Positions 7,484 through 15,058 of a stretch of DNA of 33,535 bases are shown in pieces; the first letter of the stretch is position 1, and every line of letters starts with the position of its first letter. A program made the position numbers and the translations under genes. The DNA comes from an uncultured Collinsella sp. Lineage in GTDB: Bacteria; Actinomycetota; Coriobacteriia; Coriobacteriales; Coriobacteriaceae. Location: assembly GCA_900545745.1 (NCBI GenBank), contig URAD01000017.1:1-33535 (forward strand), read 5' to 3'. Under the pieces are notes generated by a model that did no database searches, had not been told where the DNA came from, and was given only the letters and a program-made list of their open reading frames with translations.

Positions 7484-9373
7484 ATGAACGGAGTTTTGCT
7501 CATGGTTGTTGCCGCGGCGGTGCTCGCCTGCGGTTATCTGGGCTATGGCCGCTGGTTGGCCAACAAGTGGGGCGTTGACAAAGAGGCCCTCACGCCGGCC
7601 AAGCGCATGAAGGACGGCAAGAGCTTCTCGCCCGTCTCCGCCTTCACCGCGTTCTCGCACCAGTTCAGCTCGATCTGCGGTGCCGGCCCTGTCACGGGTA
7701 CGATCGTCGCCATGGCCTTCGGCTGGCTGCCCGTCGTGCTCTGGGTCCTCGTCGGCGGCATCTTCTTCGGCGCCGTCCACGATTTCGGCGCCCTGTACGC
7801 TTCGATGAAGAACAACGGCAAGTCGCTCGCTCAGCTCATCGAGAAGTACATCGGCAAGACCGGCCGTCGCCTGTTCCTGCTGTTCTGCTGGCTGTTCTGC
7901 ATCATCGTCATCGCCGCTTTCACCGACATGGTCTGCAAGACGTTCATGTTCACCCCGGCCGTTGACGCTTCTGGCGCTGCTATCGGTGCCATCGACTACG
8001 CCAAGTCCTATGCCGCCGGCTGCGCTGGTACCATCTCCATCCTGTTCACCTTCGTTGCTATCGCCTTTGGTTGGGCCCAGAAGAAGTTCAACCTCACCGG
8101 CGCTGCCGAGTTCGTCACCGGCGTGGTCCTCATGGTTCTCATGTTCGCCGTCGGTATGCAGTTCCCGGTTTACCTGGACAAGTTCCAGTGGTTCGCCGTC
8201 GTCATGGTCTACCTGGTCTTCGCTGGCGCTATGCCCATCCAGATGCTCAAGACCCCGCGTGACTACCTCACCTCGATCATGATGATCGTCATGATCGCCT
8301 GCGCTGTCCTCGGCATCGTCGTCCTGGGTGTTAACGGCCAGGCTACGATGACCGCTCCGGTCTTCACCGGCTTCTCCGGTGCCTCCGGCATGATGTTCCC
8401 GGTCCTGTTTGTCTCCGTTGCCTGCGGTGCTCTCTCCGGGTTCCACAGCCTCGTTTCTTCCGGTACCTCCTCTAAGCAGGTCGAGAAGGAGCAGGACGCC
8501 GTCAAGGTCGGTTACGGCGCCATGGTCGTCGAGTCCTTCGTCGGCATCCTTGCCATCATCGTCGCCGGCATCATGTTCTCCGACATGAACACCGCCGGTA
8601 CCGGCGTCCTCAACGCCGGTGTCGCTTCCACGCCGTTCCAGATCTTCGCCGCTGGCATCTCCCGCGGTATGCAGGCCTTCGGCGTTGACGGCACGCTCGC
8701 TACCGTCTTCATGACCATGAACGTTTCCGCTCTGGCCCTGACCTCGCTCGACGCCGTCGCCCGCATCGCCCGCACTTCGTTCTCCGAGTTCTTTGCCCAG
8801 ACCAACGACGCTCTGGCCATCGAGTCCAAGGCCGGCTACATGAAGGTCCTCGGCAACCCCTGGTTCGCCACGGTCGTCACCCTGCTTCCCGGTCTCGCCC
8901 TCGCCTTTGGCGGTTATGCCAACATCTGGCCGCTCTTTGGTGCTTCCAACCAGCTGCTCGGCGGTATGACCATGATCACCCTCGCCGTGTTCTGCAAGTG
9001 CACCGGCCGCAAGGGTTGGATGCTCTACGTGCCCGTCGCCTTCCTGCTCTGCTGCACCTTCACCTCGCTGGTCCAGAGCGCCATGGGCTGCATGACCGCC
9101 GTCCAGGCCTACGGCTTCTTCGGCACCATCCCGGCTACCGCCACCACGGCTGCCGTCTCCGTCGCCGCCACCAAGGGCCTGCAGCTCGTCTTTGCCGTCC
9201 TGCTGATGGTCCTGGGCCTTATCGTTGCCGTCAACTGCCTCAAGGAGTTCTTCGGCAAGGAGGCCGGCTCCATGCCCGACGAGGAGCCCGAGTGGTCCGA
9301 GATGGGCAAGGCCGAGTATGGTCGCGCCGCTGCCGCCGAGGCTCCTGCCGACGCCGAGGCCGCCAAGGCCTAG
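7484..9373 (+). CDS. cstA: CstA-family carbon starvation / pyruvate-peptide transporter
   Basis: Integral membrane protein of the CstA family, whose members import peptides and/or pyruvate. The N-terminus has the family pattern: a first membrane helix, then a stretch ending FSHQFSSICGAGPVTG (residues about 57-72), and GAVHDFGALYASMKNNG about 30 residues later. Many hydrophobic segments follow, ending in an acidic, Ala-rich cytoplasmic tail. At 629 residues it is shorter than the E. coli protein (about 700). The start has AGAGGAGG at good spacing. Codons are strongly C-ending, unlike the preceding operon, suggesting high expression. The gene stands alone between an attenuator and its own terminator. 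Confidence 0.93.
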   Translation: MNGVLLMVVAAAVLACGYLGYGRWLANKWGVDKEALTPAKRMKDGKSFSPVSAFTAFSHQFSSICGAGPVTGTIVAMAFGWLPVVLWVLVGGIFFGAVHDFGALYASMKNNGKSLAQLIEKYIGKTGRRLFLLFCWLFCIIVIAAFTDMVCKTFMFTPAVDASGAAIGAIDYAKSYAAGCAGTISILFTFVAIAFGWAQKKFNLTGAAEFVTGVVLMVLMFAVGMQFPVYLDKFQWFAVVMVYLVFAGAMPIQMLKTPRDYLTSIMMIVMIACAVLGIVVLGVNGQATMTAPVFTGFSGASGMMFPVLFVSVACGALSGFHSLVSSGTSSKQVEKEQDAVKVGYGAMVVESFVGILAIIVAGIMFSDMNTAGTGVLNAGVASTPFQIFAAGISRGMQAFGVDGTLATVFMTMNVSALALTSLDAVARIARTSFSEFFAQTNDALAIESKAGYMKVLGNPWFATVVTLLPGLALAFGGYANIWPLFGASNQLLGGMTMITLAVFCKCTGRKGWMLYVPVAFLLCCTFTSLVQSAMGCMTAVQAYGFFGTIPATATTAAVSVAATKGLQLVFAVLLMVLGLIVAVNCLKEFFGKEAGSMPDEEPEWSEMGKAEYGRAAAAEAPADAEAAKA

Positions 9374-9412
9374 TCGATCGGACGGATAGAATCCTCTATC
9401 TATATGACTCGG

Positions 9413-9450
9413 AAGACCGGGTCCGCAATTACGCGGGCCCGGTCTTTTTT
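9413..9450 (+). terminator. Intrinsic terminator of cstA
   Basis: A 12-bp stem with one G-U pair (9415-9426 with 9433-9444) and the loop AATTAC is followed by six T. It lies about 40 bases after the cstA stop. Confidence 0.9.
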
Positions 9451-9492
9451 CTTGCGAGAGCAGGCAACGCGGAGGGCGTTCTCGCAGATGTT

Positions 9493-9522
9493 TTGCGTGG
9501 ATAGGGGCGTGCGTTGTACCAT
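9493..9522 (+). promoter_or_regulatory. Weak candidate promoter for the Toprim-domain gene
   Basis: TTGCGT (9493-9498) and TACCAT (9517-9522) at 18-base spacing lie between the cstA terminator and the next start codon. The match is modest, and other AT-rich hexamers nearby could serve instead. Confidence 0.3.
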
Positions 9523-9556
9523 GTAGAAGTATATGTGTGCATATGAAAGGGGCCCC

Positions 9557-11740
9557 GTGGCCAAGACGGTATATTCCGATAACCAAAACAATGTCGATGC
9601 TCTGGCTGAGCGTCTGAGCAGCCAGACGTCGCTTTCTGCCGAGCGGGCCAAGCTCGTTGCCTACGACCTGCTCTGCCGCAAGGCACTCAAGATTAAATCG
9701 AGCGCGCTGGCGCAGATTTTCCGCTCCGTCGATAAGGAATGTGACACCAAGGCGATGCGCGATGAGCTCATCGCGGCGAAGGTCGTGACCAAGATCGAGG
9801 GCAGCGGCATCAACGGGCGCCCGGCGTTTTATACCATCAATGCCGAGATTCGCGATGCGCAGGAGCAGCCTGCCGAGGTTGCCGAAGAGGTTTCCGTCGA
9901 TGATTCCGTTGAGGCGCCTGCTGCGGAAGAAGCTGCCCCGCGTGAACATGTCGATACTGACGAGCTGCTCGATGAGCATGTCGTGCGTGCCTTCACCGCC
10001 AAGGCGGGTCGAGGCGGCTTTGGCGGAGGCGGCAAGCGCGATGCGCAACAACGCGCCCAGCAGGAGCGCTTCCGTCGCGCCGTGGCTCAAAAGGATGCTG
10101 CGGATGCCGAGGTTGTCGAGAATGAGCCTGTTACCGAGCCGCAGGAGCCTGTGAAAGATCAGAAGCCCGCTGAGCCTCAGGAGCCCAGGCGTCGCCGCGG
10201 TGCCCACTTTAAGGCCGAGCAGCAGGAAGTCGCGCACGAGGCCGAAGAGGCTGCCGAGGCCCCGGGCGATTCCGGGGAGCCGGCCAAGAAGGCTCCGGGT
10301 TCGTGCCGTCCCGGACGCGGTTTTGCGGGACGTGCGTATCCCGTAAAGCGTCAGGAGAAGGCCGACCAGGCTCCTGCGGCGCAAGCGGAAGTGTCTGAGA
10401 AGCCTGCCGAGCCGGAAGTTCGTGAGCAGAAGCCTGTTGAGCCGCAGGCTGCGTCCGATGTGGAGGCTCAGGGCCAGCGACCTGCGGGTGAGCAGGCAGG
10501 GGAGAGTACCTCGAGCAGGCCTCGCCGTCGTCGTCATCGCGGTGGTCGCGGCTCAAATGCTCAGACGGCTGCTGAGCAAGTGACGACGCGCGACGAAGAT
10601 GCAAAGGTAGACGCTCCGGTGGAGCAGCCCAAGCGCCAGCCGGCGAAGGAAGACAAGCCCGGGCGTTCGCAGAAGCAGGCGTCTGCGCCGAAACGCGAGC
10701 GCAATGCCCAAGGCGATTCCAAGCGCAAGTCTCAGAAGAAGCCCGAGCCTGCCGCAGCAGATGCGGCCGCCCAGCAGTCTGAGCCGACCGCCCATGGCGA
10801 GGTCTCGGCGTTTGCCCTGGCCCGCGTTTTGGGCAGGCAACTGCTCAAGGTCGTTTCCACACCCACGGCGCTCTCCAAGATTAAGGAGCAGCAGACTCAA
10901 ATCGTTAAGGTCGAGGGCAAGGACGGCAAAAAGGCTCTGCAGCGCACTCAGCACAACGAGATGTCCAACCGCAAGATTGCCGAGGAGATCGCAATCATCC
11001 AGGCTTGGATTGAGCAGAACCGCGGAGCCGACACGCCGGTTGCCTCGCGTCGCCAGCGCGCCTATCAGATTTTCAACGACGAGAAGGCCTTTGACGGCAA
11101 GCACGGCGAGCGCCTGATTAGGCGCATGACCGAAAAGGGCATCAGCATGCAGGCGATCAAGGTCGCGCCCAACCGCCCCGTGCACTTTACGGGCTTCTTT
11201 ACGCTGGGCGCCGACAAGCCGTTCATTATGGTCGAGAACCTGGACACATACGACGAGATCGTCAAGCTCCTGCGCGGCCGTAAGCATGCCAAGCTCTTTG
11301 GCACCAAGGTCGGCGGCGTCATCTTTGGTGGCGGCTGCAAGGCGAGCGTCTCGCACGCATTGGATGATTATCTGGCCGAGATCGGCTATCGCTTTAACTA
11401 CGTCTACTACGTGGGCGACATCGATCGAGAGGGCGCGCGCATCGTCGAGCAGGCCCGCAACGCCAACGTCGTTGAGATTCGCCTGCATGCCGGCATGTAT
11501 CGCGCCATGCTTGCCGAGCACAAGCGTCGCGTGAAGGCTGGCAGAGAGTGCGAGCCCGCGGCTGCCAACCAGGGCGTGCCGCAGAACCTGGCGGCGACGA
11601 TCAAAGACCTGCCCATGGTCACGCGCGTGCAGTTCCGTAACGTGCTGCGCGAGGGCGGGCGAATTCCGCAGGAGATCCTGATGACTGCCGACTATCGGGA
11701 TGGCGACTCGGGAAGCTTCGACCGCATGCTTAATAATTAG
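9557..11740 (+). CDS. Uncharacterised protein: N-terminal helical region, long disordered linker, C-terminal Toprim-like domain
   Basis: A 727-residue protein of unknown function. I chose GTG 9557 (MAKTVYSD) because AAAGGGG precedes it; an in-frame ATG at 9533 has no good ribosome site. Residues 1-97 look like a small helical, winged-helix-like domain. Residues about 100-415 are low-complexity, rich in Glu, Pro, Ala, Lys and Gln, with basic Arg/Gly patches (RPRRRRHRGGRG), typical of a disordered nucleic-acid-binding linker. Residues about 418-727 are folded. They contain FIMVENLD (Glu560), a GGGCKAS segment, and YYVGDIDREG (Asp621/Asp623), the Glu...Asp-x-Asp layout of Toprim domains. The closest resemblance I recognise is the C-terminal domain of JetD/DUF2220 and topoisomerase VI A-type proteins. 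No gyrase or primase partner domain is seen. Confidence 0.75.
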   Translation: MAKTVYSDNQNNVDALAERLSSQTSLSAERAKLVAYDLLCRKALKIKSSALAQIFRSVDKECDTKAMRDELIAAKVVTKIEGSGINGRPAFYTINAEIRDAQEQPAEVAEEVSVDDSVEAPAAEEAAPREHVDTDELLDEHVVRAFTAKAGRGGFGGGGKRDAQQRAQQERFRRAVAQKDAADAEVVENEPVTEPQEPVKDQKPAEPQEPRRRRGAHFKAEQQEVAHEAEEAAEAPGDSGEPAKKAPGSCRPGRGFAGRAYPVKRQEKADQAPAAQAEVSEKPAEPEVREQKPVEPQAASDVEAQGQRPAGEQAGESTSSRPRRRRHRGGRGSNAQTAAEQVTTRDEDAKVDAPVEQPKRQPAKEDKPGRSQKQASAPKRERNAQGDSKRKSQKKPEPAAADAAAQQSEPTAHGEVSAFALARVLGRQLLKVVSTPTALSKIKEQQTQIVKVEGKDGKKALQRTQHNEMSNRKIAEEIAIIQAWIEQNRGADTPVASRRQRAYQIFNDEKAFDGKHGERLIRRMTEKGISMQAIKVAPNRPVHFTGFFTLGADKPFIMVENLDTYDEIVKLLRGRKHAKLFGTKVGGVIFGGGCKASVSHALDDYLAEIGYRFNYVYYVGDIDREGARIVEQARNANVVEIRLHAGMYRAMLAEHKRRVKAGRECEPAAANQGVPQNLAATIKDLPMVTRVQFRNVLREGGRIPQEILMTADYRDGDSGSFDRMLNN

Positions 11741-11748
11741 GGCGTTCG

Positions 11749-11884
11749 GCCCCGGGAGAGCGGGGACACCGGCTTAGGTTTCCTGCTCTACAGTCCTGCT
11801 CACGACGGAGGCCACATTAAGTGGCCTCCTGTTCGTGCGGAACTCGCGATAAACCTAAGCCGGTGTCCCCGCTCCCCCGGGGCC
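11749..11884 (+). repeat. Nested palindromic element, copy 2
   Basis: The outer arms 11759-11781 and 11851-11873 are a perfect 23-bp inverted repeat, extended by a near-perfect GGCCCCGGG block to 11749/11884. They enclose a 69-base core (11782-11850). The central hairpin is GGAGGCCAC-ATTAA-GTGGCCTCC, and its extension is CACGA/TCGTG instead of the CGCAA/TTGCG of copies 1 and 4. The element starts 8 bases after the Toprim-protein stop and has the same orientation as that gene. No T-tract follows. Confidence 0.92.
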
Positions 11885-11948
11885 TGTGGCTACGTGGTTG
11901 TCGCATGCGGCTCGCTTTTCGGAACTGGGCTGATTATTTCTAGATGTA

Positions 11949-11982
11949 AGGCGCTCTTGGTCGTTATGGGCCTGGGGCGCCT
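11949..11982. repeat. Decayed copy of the tRNA-Gln terminator hairpin
   Basis: This stretch (GCGCTCTTGG, then TATGGGCCTGG, then GGCGC) matches the tRNA-Gln terminator at 13860-13891 at most positions, including TATGGGCCTGG. With copy 2 and a ~40-base tail (11903-11946) it forms the left part of an imperfect direct repeat around the ATPase gene. Confidence 0.55.
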
Positions 11983-12029
11983 GTCTTGTATAAGTCGATT
12001 TTTGGGACATGCCTGAAAATCTACCTTCT

Positions 12030-12093
12030 ACTTCTCGTGTAGGACGAGAAGTTTCGGTCATAACTTCTCGTCCTACACGAGAAGTTATATACT
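12030..12093 (+). promoter_or_regulatory. Paired hairpin operator and -10 box of the ATPase gene
   Basis: Two copies of a 9-bp inverted repeat, ACTTCTCGT-N5-ACGAGAAGT, lie at 12030-12052 and 12063-12085. The 5-base centre is GTAGG in the first and CCTAC in the second, so the second is the exact reverse complement of the first. The centres are 33 bp apart, about three helical turns. The second copy extends to an 11-bp arm (12061-12087) and covers the -35/spacer of a promoter whose -10 is TATACT (12088-12093). A dimeric regulator binding both sites cooperatively is the simplest reading. Confidence 0.7.
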
Positions 12094-12116
12094 CAAGATG
12101 TTGAAAGGAGAGCATC

Positions 12117-13490
12117 ATGGCACCTACAGCGTTGAGTATTGCGGAGATTGTTGCCGAGGCCCGTTCCTTTGAGATTCCTCATGTCGTGCATCGAGACGAT
12201 GTCATCGGTAATCTTCCTGAGCCAAAGCCGTTCAATCTTGTCCATATCATCACGGGCATCAGGCGCTGCGGTAAAACGTTCTATGCGTTTCAGTGGATTC
12301 GTCGCCTTATCGATCGCGGTATCGATCCCGAGCGTATTTTTTATTTCAATTTTGCCGACGATCGTCTTCGGCCTGCGCCGGACACGCTTATGAGCGACAT
12401 ATTGGAAGAATATTGGCGGCAAGTTCCCTCTGCGCGGTCAAAGGGCTGTTATCTCTTTTTGGATGAGGTGCAGGAGACTGATGGATGGCAGGGCGTGTGT
12501 CAACGGTTGGCTGAGCATGAGAATGTGACGCTTGTTATTACTGGATCTTCTTCGAAGCTCTCGGCTGATGAAATCGCGACGCAGTTCCGCGGTCGTTCGC
12601 AGGAGCATGCCATGCATCCGCTCTCGTTTCGCGAGTATTGTGCGTTTCATCACATTGAAACGCCGGATATGCCTACTGATGCTGGAGCTCCAGCTGTTTC
12701 TCCGCAGCAACGGACTGATTTGGAATCGGCATACGACCGTTACCTCGTAGAGGGTGGCTTCCCTGGGGTTCAGGAGCTTGATGCCGGTTCGCGCATTCAG
12801 ATGCTTCAGGCTTATCTACGAGATGTTGTTGCTAGAGATATTCTTGAGCGAAGTGGGCGTACAGATATCGCGCTCGCCAACCAAGTGGGGCTCTTCTGCC
12901 TGAGGAACACGGGGTGCGACCTCTCGGTTAACCGTTTGCTGGATGCTTTAAAGTCTGTCGGATATCGAGCGTCATGGGAAAAGATCAGTGAGCTCGTGCG
13001 CCTGTTCCAGCAGGCTCATCTCATTGGTTTGCTCCCGGAGTATTCGACGGCGCTATCGCCGAAGACAACGACAATGGATAAAGTCTATGCCGTCGATCAG
13101 GGGATGGCGTATGCGACGTCGCGCGCCAATCAGCAGGATATCGGAAAGCGTCTGGAGACTGCGATATATGCCGAGCTCATGCGTCGAACGGCAAACGGTC
13201 GCATGGAAACGGTGACTTCATATACGGCCCCGACGCAGACGCGAGAAAAGGTCGATTTTCTGGTTGGAGATGCCTTGGCATCAGATCCCTATGCTCTCTT
13301 CCAGGCGACGGTCGATATGACGGCGGAGAAAACACGCCGGCGTGAAGTCGGCTCCCTTGAGATAGCGATGTCAAAAACTGGGATCAAAGACGCAAAAATC
13401 ATCACGCTGCGCGAGGCGACCCAGATCGAAACGGAGCACGGCATTATCGAAGTCATTCCCGCATGGAAATGGTCGCTTGGTCTGAAGTAG
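12117..13490 (+). CDS. AAA ATPase with DUF4143-type C-terminus (AAA_14 family)
   Basis: A 457-residue ATPase of the widespread AAA_14/DUF4143 type, function unknown. The Walker A motif GIRRCGKT is near residues 47-54, Walker B CYLFLDEVQ near 110-118, and a sensor-1-like VITGSSSK follows. Then comes the family segment RSQEHAMHPLSFREY, with DUF4143 in the C-terminal half, which includes a nuclease-like Glu ... VDFLV stretch. The start has AAAGGAG at 12104-12110. Codon use is more T-ending and AT-rich than its neighbours. The gene sits alone between two copies of the palindromic element, next to tRNA-Gln, all of which points to horizontal acquisition. DUF4143 ATPases are often solitary accessory genes. 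Confidence 0.88.
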   Translation: MAPTALSIAEIVAEARSFEIPHVVHRDDVIGNLPEPKPFNLVHIITGIRRCGKTFYAFQWIRRLIDRGIDPERIFYFNFADDRLRPAPDTLMSDILEEYWRQVPSARSKGCYLFLDEVQETDGWQGVCQRLAEHENVTLVITGSSSKLSADEIATQFRGRSQEHAMHPLSFREYCAFHHIETPDMPTDAGAPAVSPQQRTDLESAYDRYLVEGGFPGVQELDAGSRIQMLQAYLRDVVARDILERSGRTDIALANQVGLFCLRNTGCDLSVNRLLDALKSVGYRASWEKISELVRLFQQAHLIGLLPEYSTALSPKTTTMDKVYAVDQGMAYATSRANQQDIGKRLETAIYAELMRRTANGRMETVTSYTAPTQTREKVDFLVGDALASDPYALFQATVDMTAEKTRRREVGSLEIAMSKTGIKDAKIITLREATQIETEHGIIEVIPAWKWSLGLK

Positions 13491-13493
13491 GGC

Positions 13494-13636
13494 GTGCGGT
13501 CCCGTCGGGCGGGGGCACCGGTTTAGGTTTCCTGCTCTACAGTCCTGCTCACGACGGAGGCCACATTAAGTGGCCTCCTGTTCGTGCGGAACTCGCGATA
13601 AACCTAAGCCGGTGCCCCCGCCCGACGGGACCGCAC
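13494..13636 (+). repeat. Nested palindromic element, copy 3
   Basis: The outer arms are 37 bases long (13494-13530 and 13600-13636) and complementary throughout except one position, which is a G-U pair in RNA. The core 13531-13599 is identical or nearly so to copy 2. The element begins 3 bases after the ATPase stop, in the same orientation as that gene. The outer parts of the arms are unlike those of copy 2; only the innermost ~20 bases are similar. Confidence 0.93.
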
Positions 13637-13714
13637 GGCACTTTGTAGATAGCGGCTCTCTATTCGGAACTGGGCTGATGGTTTCTAAATGATAGGGAGC
13701 CCATAGTCGATGTG

Positions 13715-13845
13715 GGGACGGAGGGATTCCGCGTTCGCCTTTTCGGCGGCCGCGTGCCGCTGCGTCGCTTCGCTCCTTGCGTGCTGCGCTGGAAAACGCT
13801 TCGCGTTTCTTCAGCTTCGCACCCTTGCGGGTTCGAATCCCTCCG
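13715..13845. repeat. Inverted repeat carrying tRNA-Gln 3'-end sequence
   Basis: GGGACGGAGGGATTC at 13715-13729 is an exact 15-base copy of the tRNA-Gln 3' end (13907-13921). Its inverse, GAATCCCTCCG, lies at 13835-13845, so 13719-13845 can form an 11-bp stem enclosing ~105 bases with smaller palindromes such as AAACGC-TTC-GCGTTT. No complete tRNA can be folded from it. It may be an integration scar or a small palindromic insertion next to the tRNA. Confidence 0.6.
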
Positions 13846-13854
13846 TTCGCCTAC

Positions 13855-13891
13855 GAAAAAGCGCTCCAGGTCCATATGGGCCTGGAGCGCT
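13855..13891 (-). terminator. Terminator of tRNA-Gln
   Basis: Read on the minus strand, a long stem (13878-13891 with 13860-13873, one mismatch, loop ATAT) is followed by five T. It lies 14 bases beyond the tRNA 3' end. Confidence 0.85.
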
Positions 13892-13904
13892 ATGTTCTTA
13901 GGGG

Positions 13905-13976
13905 CTGGGACGGAGGGATTCGAACCCCCAACAGCCGGCACCAAAAACCGGAGTTCTACCGTTGAACTACGTCCCA
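13905..13976 (-). tRNA. tRNA-Gln (anticodon TTG)
   Basis: The minus strand folds as a full cloverleaf: acceptor TGGGACG/CGTCCCA, D arm GTTC/GAAC, anticodon stem CCGGT/GCCGG with loop TTTTGGT giving anticodon TTG, and T arm GGGGG-TTCGAAT-CCCTC with one G-U pair. The discriminator base is G. The terminal CCA is not encoded. It lies 38 bases downstream of the stop of the minus-strand gene at 14015, so it may be read from that gene's transcript; no separate promoter is evident. Confidence 0.95.
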
Positions 13977-14014
13977 ATGTGTGGTGTTGCCCAAAAGCAA
14001 CTCGTTTAGTTTAC

Positions 14015-14920
14015 CTAAACTGCGAGGGCATCGCAAACGCCGTCGAGCAGGCGTACGGCGAGCGTCTGCGCGTCGCTTGCGGTGAAGGTGCCGTTGTAGC
14101 GTGTCATGCCTGTGAGCTCAATACGGATGCGTGCGGGCTTTTGCTGCGCGGCGACATTGGCGGTGCGGATGCGCTGGGCCAGGTTGTGGCATTCGGCAAG
14201 GGCGATCGTAGCGCGCGGTGCGGCGTCGGCAGGCAGCTCATCACTTGCGATCTCGAGCACCAGGTCGACATCGGTCGGGACCTCGGAATCGCACAGCATC
14301 ATGCCGCTGCTGTCGGTCGTTGCCGTGGCAATGTTCCACATGCGCGATGCCACGCTGCGCGCGATGGGGTCCTCGCCGATGACGGCGATCTGGAAGCGCT
14401 CAAGCACGTTGGCAGCGCGGGCAAACCCGATGCGCGACTCGGCTTCGGTAACCGAAGGCTTGCCCTCCCACACGTGGTGTAGGCGGTTGATGTAGGCGTA
14501 GGTATCCTGGAACGCCATGCCGTCGGCAAACAGGCCGACGTTTTCCTGGAACTGCTGCAGAGCCGCCTCGGTGTGCGGACCAAAATAGCCATCGTCCTCG
14601 CCGCAGGCAAAACCCAGCACGTTCAGAGCGCGCTGCAGCGCCTGCACGTCGGCACCGTGGAAATTGGGCATGCGCAGGTAGAGGGTGCGGTCGCCCAGTT
14701 TATACGAGGCGTCGACCAGGGCGCTCCAGCAGGGAATATCGACGGCATGACCGGCAGCAAGACCGCTGTCGAGCCTAAAAGTGCTAACAGCCTGCTCGGT
14801 GGCGGCGCCAAAACGCTTGTCAGCGACCTCAGCGGCATCGATTGTATAGCCGAGCTGCAGGAGGCGGGACTGAACGTCCTCGACAGCTGCTCCTTGCATG
14901 CCCGTTGTAATAGGTTCCAT
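14015..14920 (-). CDS. Protein with two peptidoglycan-binding-type (PG_binding_1) domains
   Basis: A 301-residue protein. Residues about 3-75 and 80-150 each match the three-helix PG_binding_1 repeat: GMQGAAVEDVQSRLLQLGY...RFGAATEQAVSTFR, and then GADVQALQRALNVLGF...YFGPHTEAALQQFQ. The C-terminal ~150 residues form an unrecognised alpha/beta domain that includes VIGEDPIARSVASR. There is no signal peptide or membrane segment, which is unusual for a wall-binding protein. The start at 14920 has AAAGGGG about 7 bases upstream. The role is unknown; a cytoplasmic adaptor or an unusual export route are both possible. Confidence 0.78.
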   Translation of the reverse strand: MEPITTGMQGAAVEDVQSRLLQLGYTIDAAEVADKRFGAATEQAVSTFRLDSGLAAGHAVDIPCWSALVDASYKLGDRTLYLRMPNFHGADVQALQRALNVLGFACGEDDGYFGPHTEAALQQFQENVGLFADGMAFQDTYAYINRLHHVWEGKPSVTEAESRIGFARAANVLERFQIAVIGEDPIARSVASRMWNIATATTDSSGMMLCDSEVPTDVDLVLEIASDELPADAAPRATIALAECHNLAQRIRTANVAAQQKPARIRIELTGMTRYNGTFTASDAQTLAVRLLDGVCDALAV

Positions 14921-15058
14921 GAACGAACCCCTTTCGGCGTACCATTCGTACTATTTGAGCGTATGTCGGACAGACAACGCAAAGGGATGCATAAACATGC
15001 ACTCAACAGTGTAGCAACTTGTACCCAAAAACGCTGCTGACAGGTTTAATAACCCCCG

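Noticed and set aside
7325..10537. A 1070-codon open frame on the minus strand
   Set aside because: It runs antisense to cstA and the Toprim gene, both of which have clear motifs and ribosome sites. Its composition is the repetitive kind produced opposite C-ending codons.
9557..11740. A Wadjet (JetABCD) defence system
   Set aside because: Only a JetD-like C-terminal domain is suggested. No SMC-like JetC, JetA or JetB genes occur nearby, and the N-terminal half differs from JetD.
13463..13648. A short plus-strand ORF whose peptide resembles part of one at 31207-31530 (GHIKWP...RAELAIN)
   Set aside because: Both cross the conserved core of the palindromic element, and the similarity is explained by the DNA repeat. 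There is no ribosome site, and the first overlaps the ATPase gene.
13715..13851. A possible second tRNA (a T-loop-like GGTTCGAATCC on the plus strand)
   Set aside because: No matching 5' acceptor or D arm exists upstream, and the T stem has a mismatch; only a tRNA 3'-end fragment is present.
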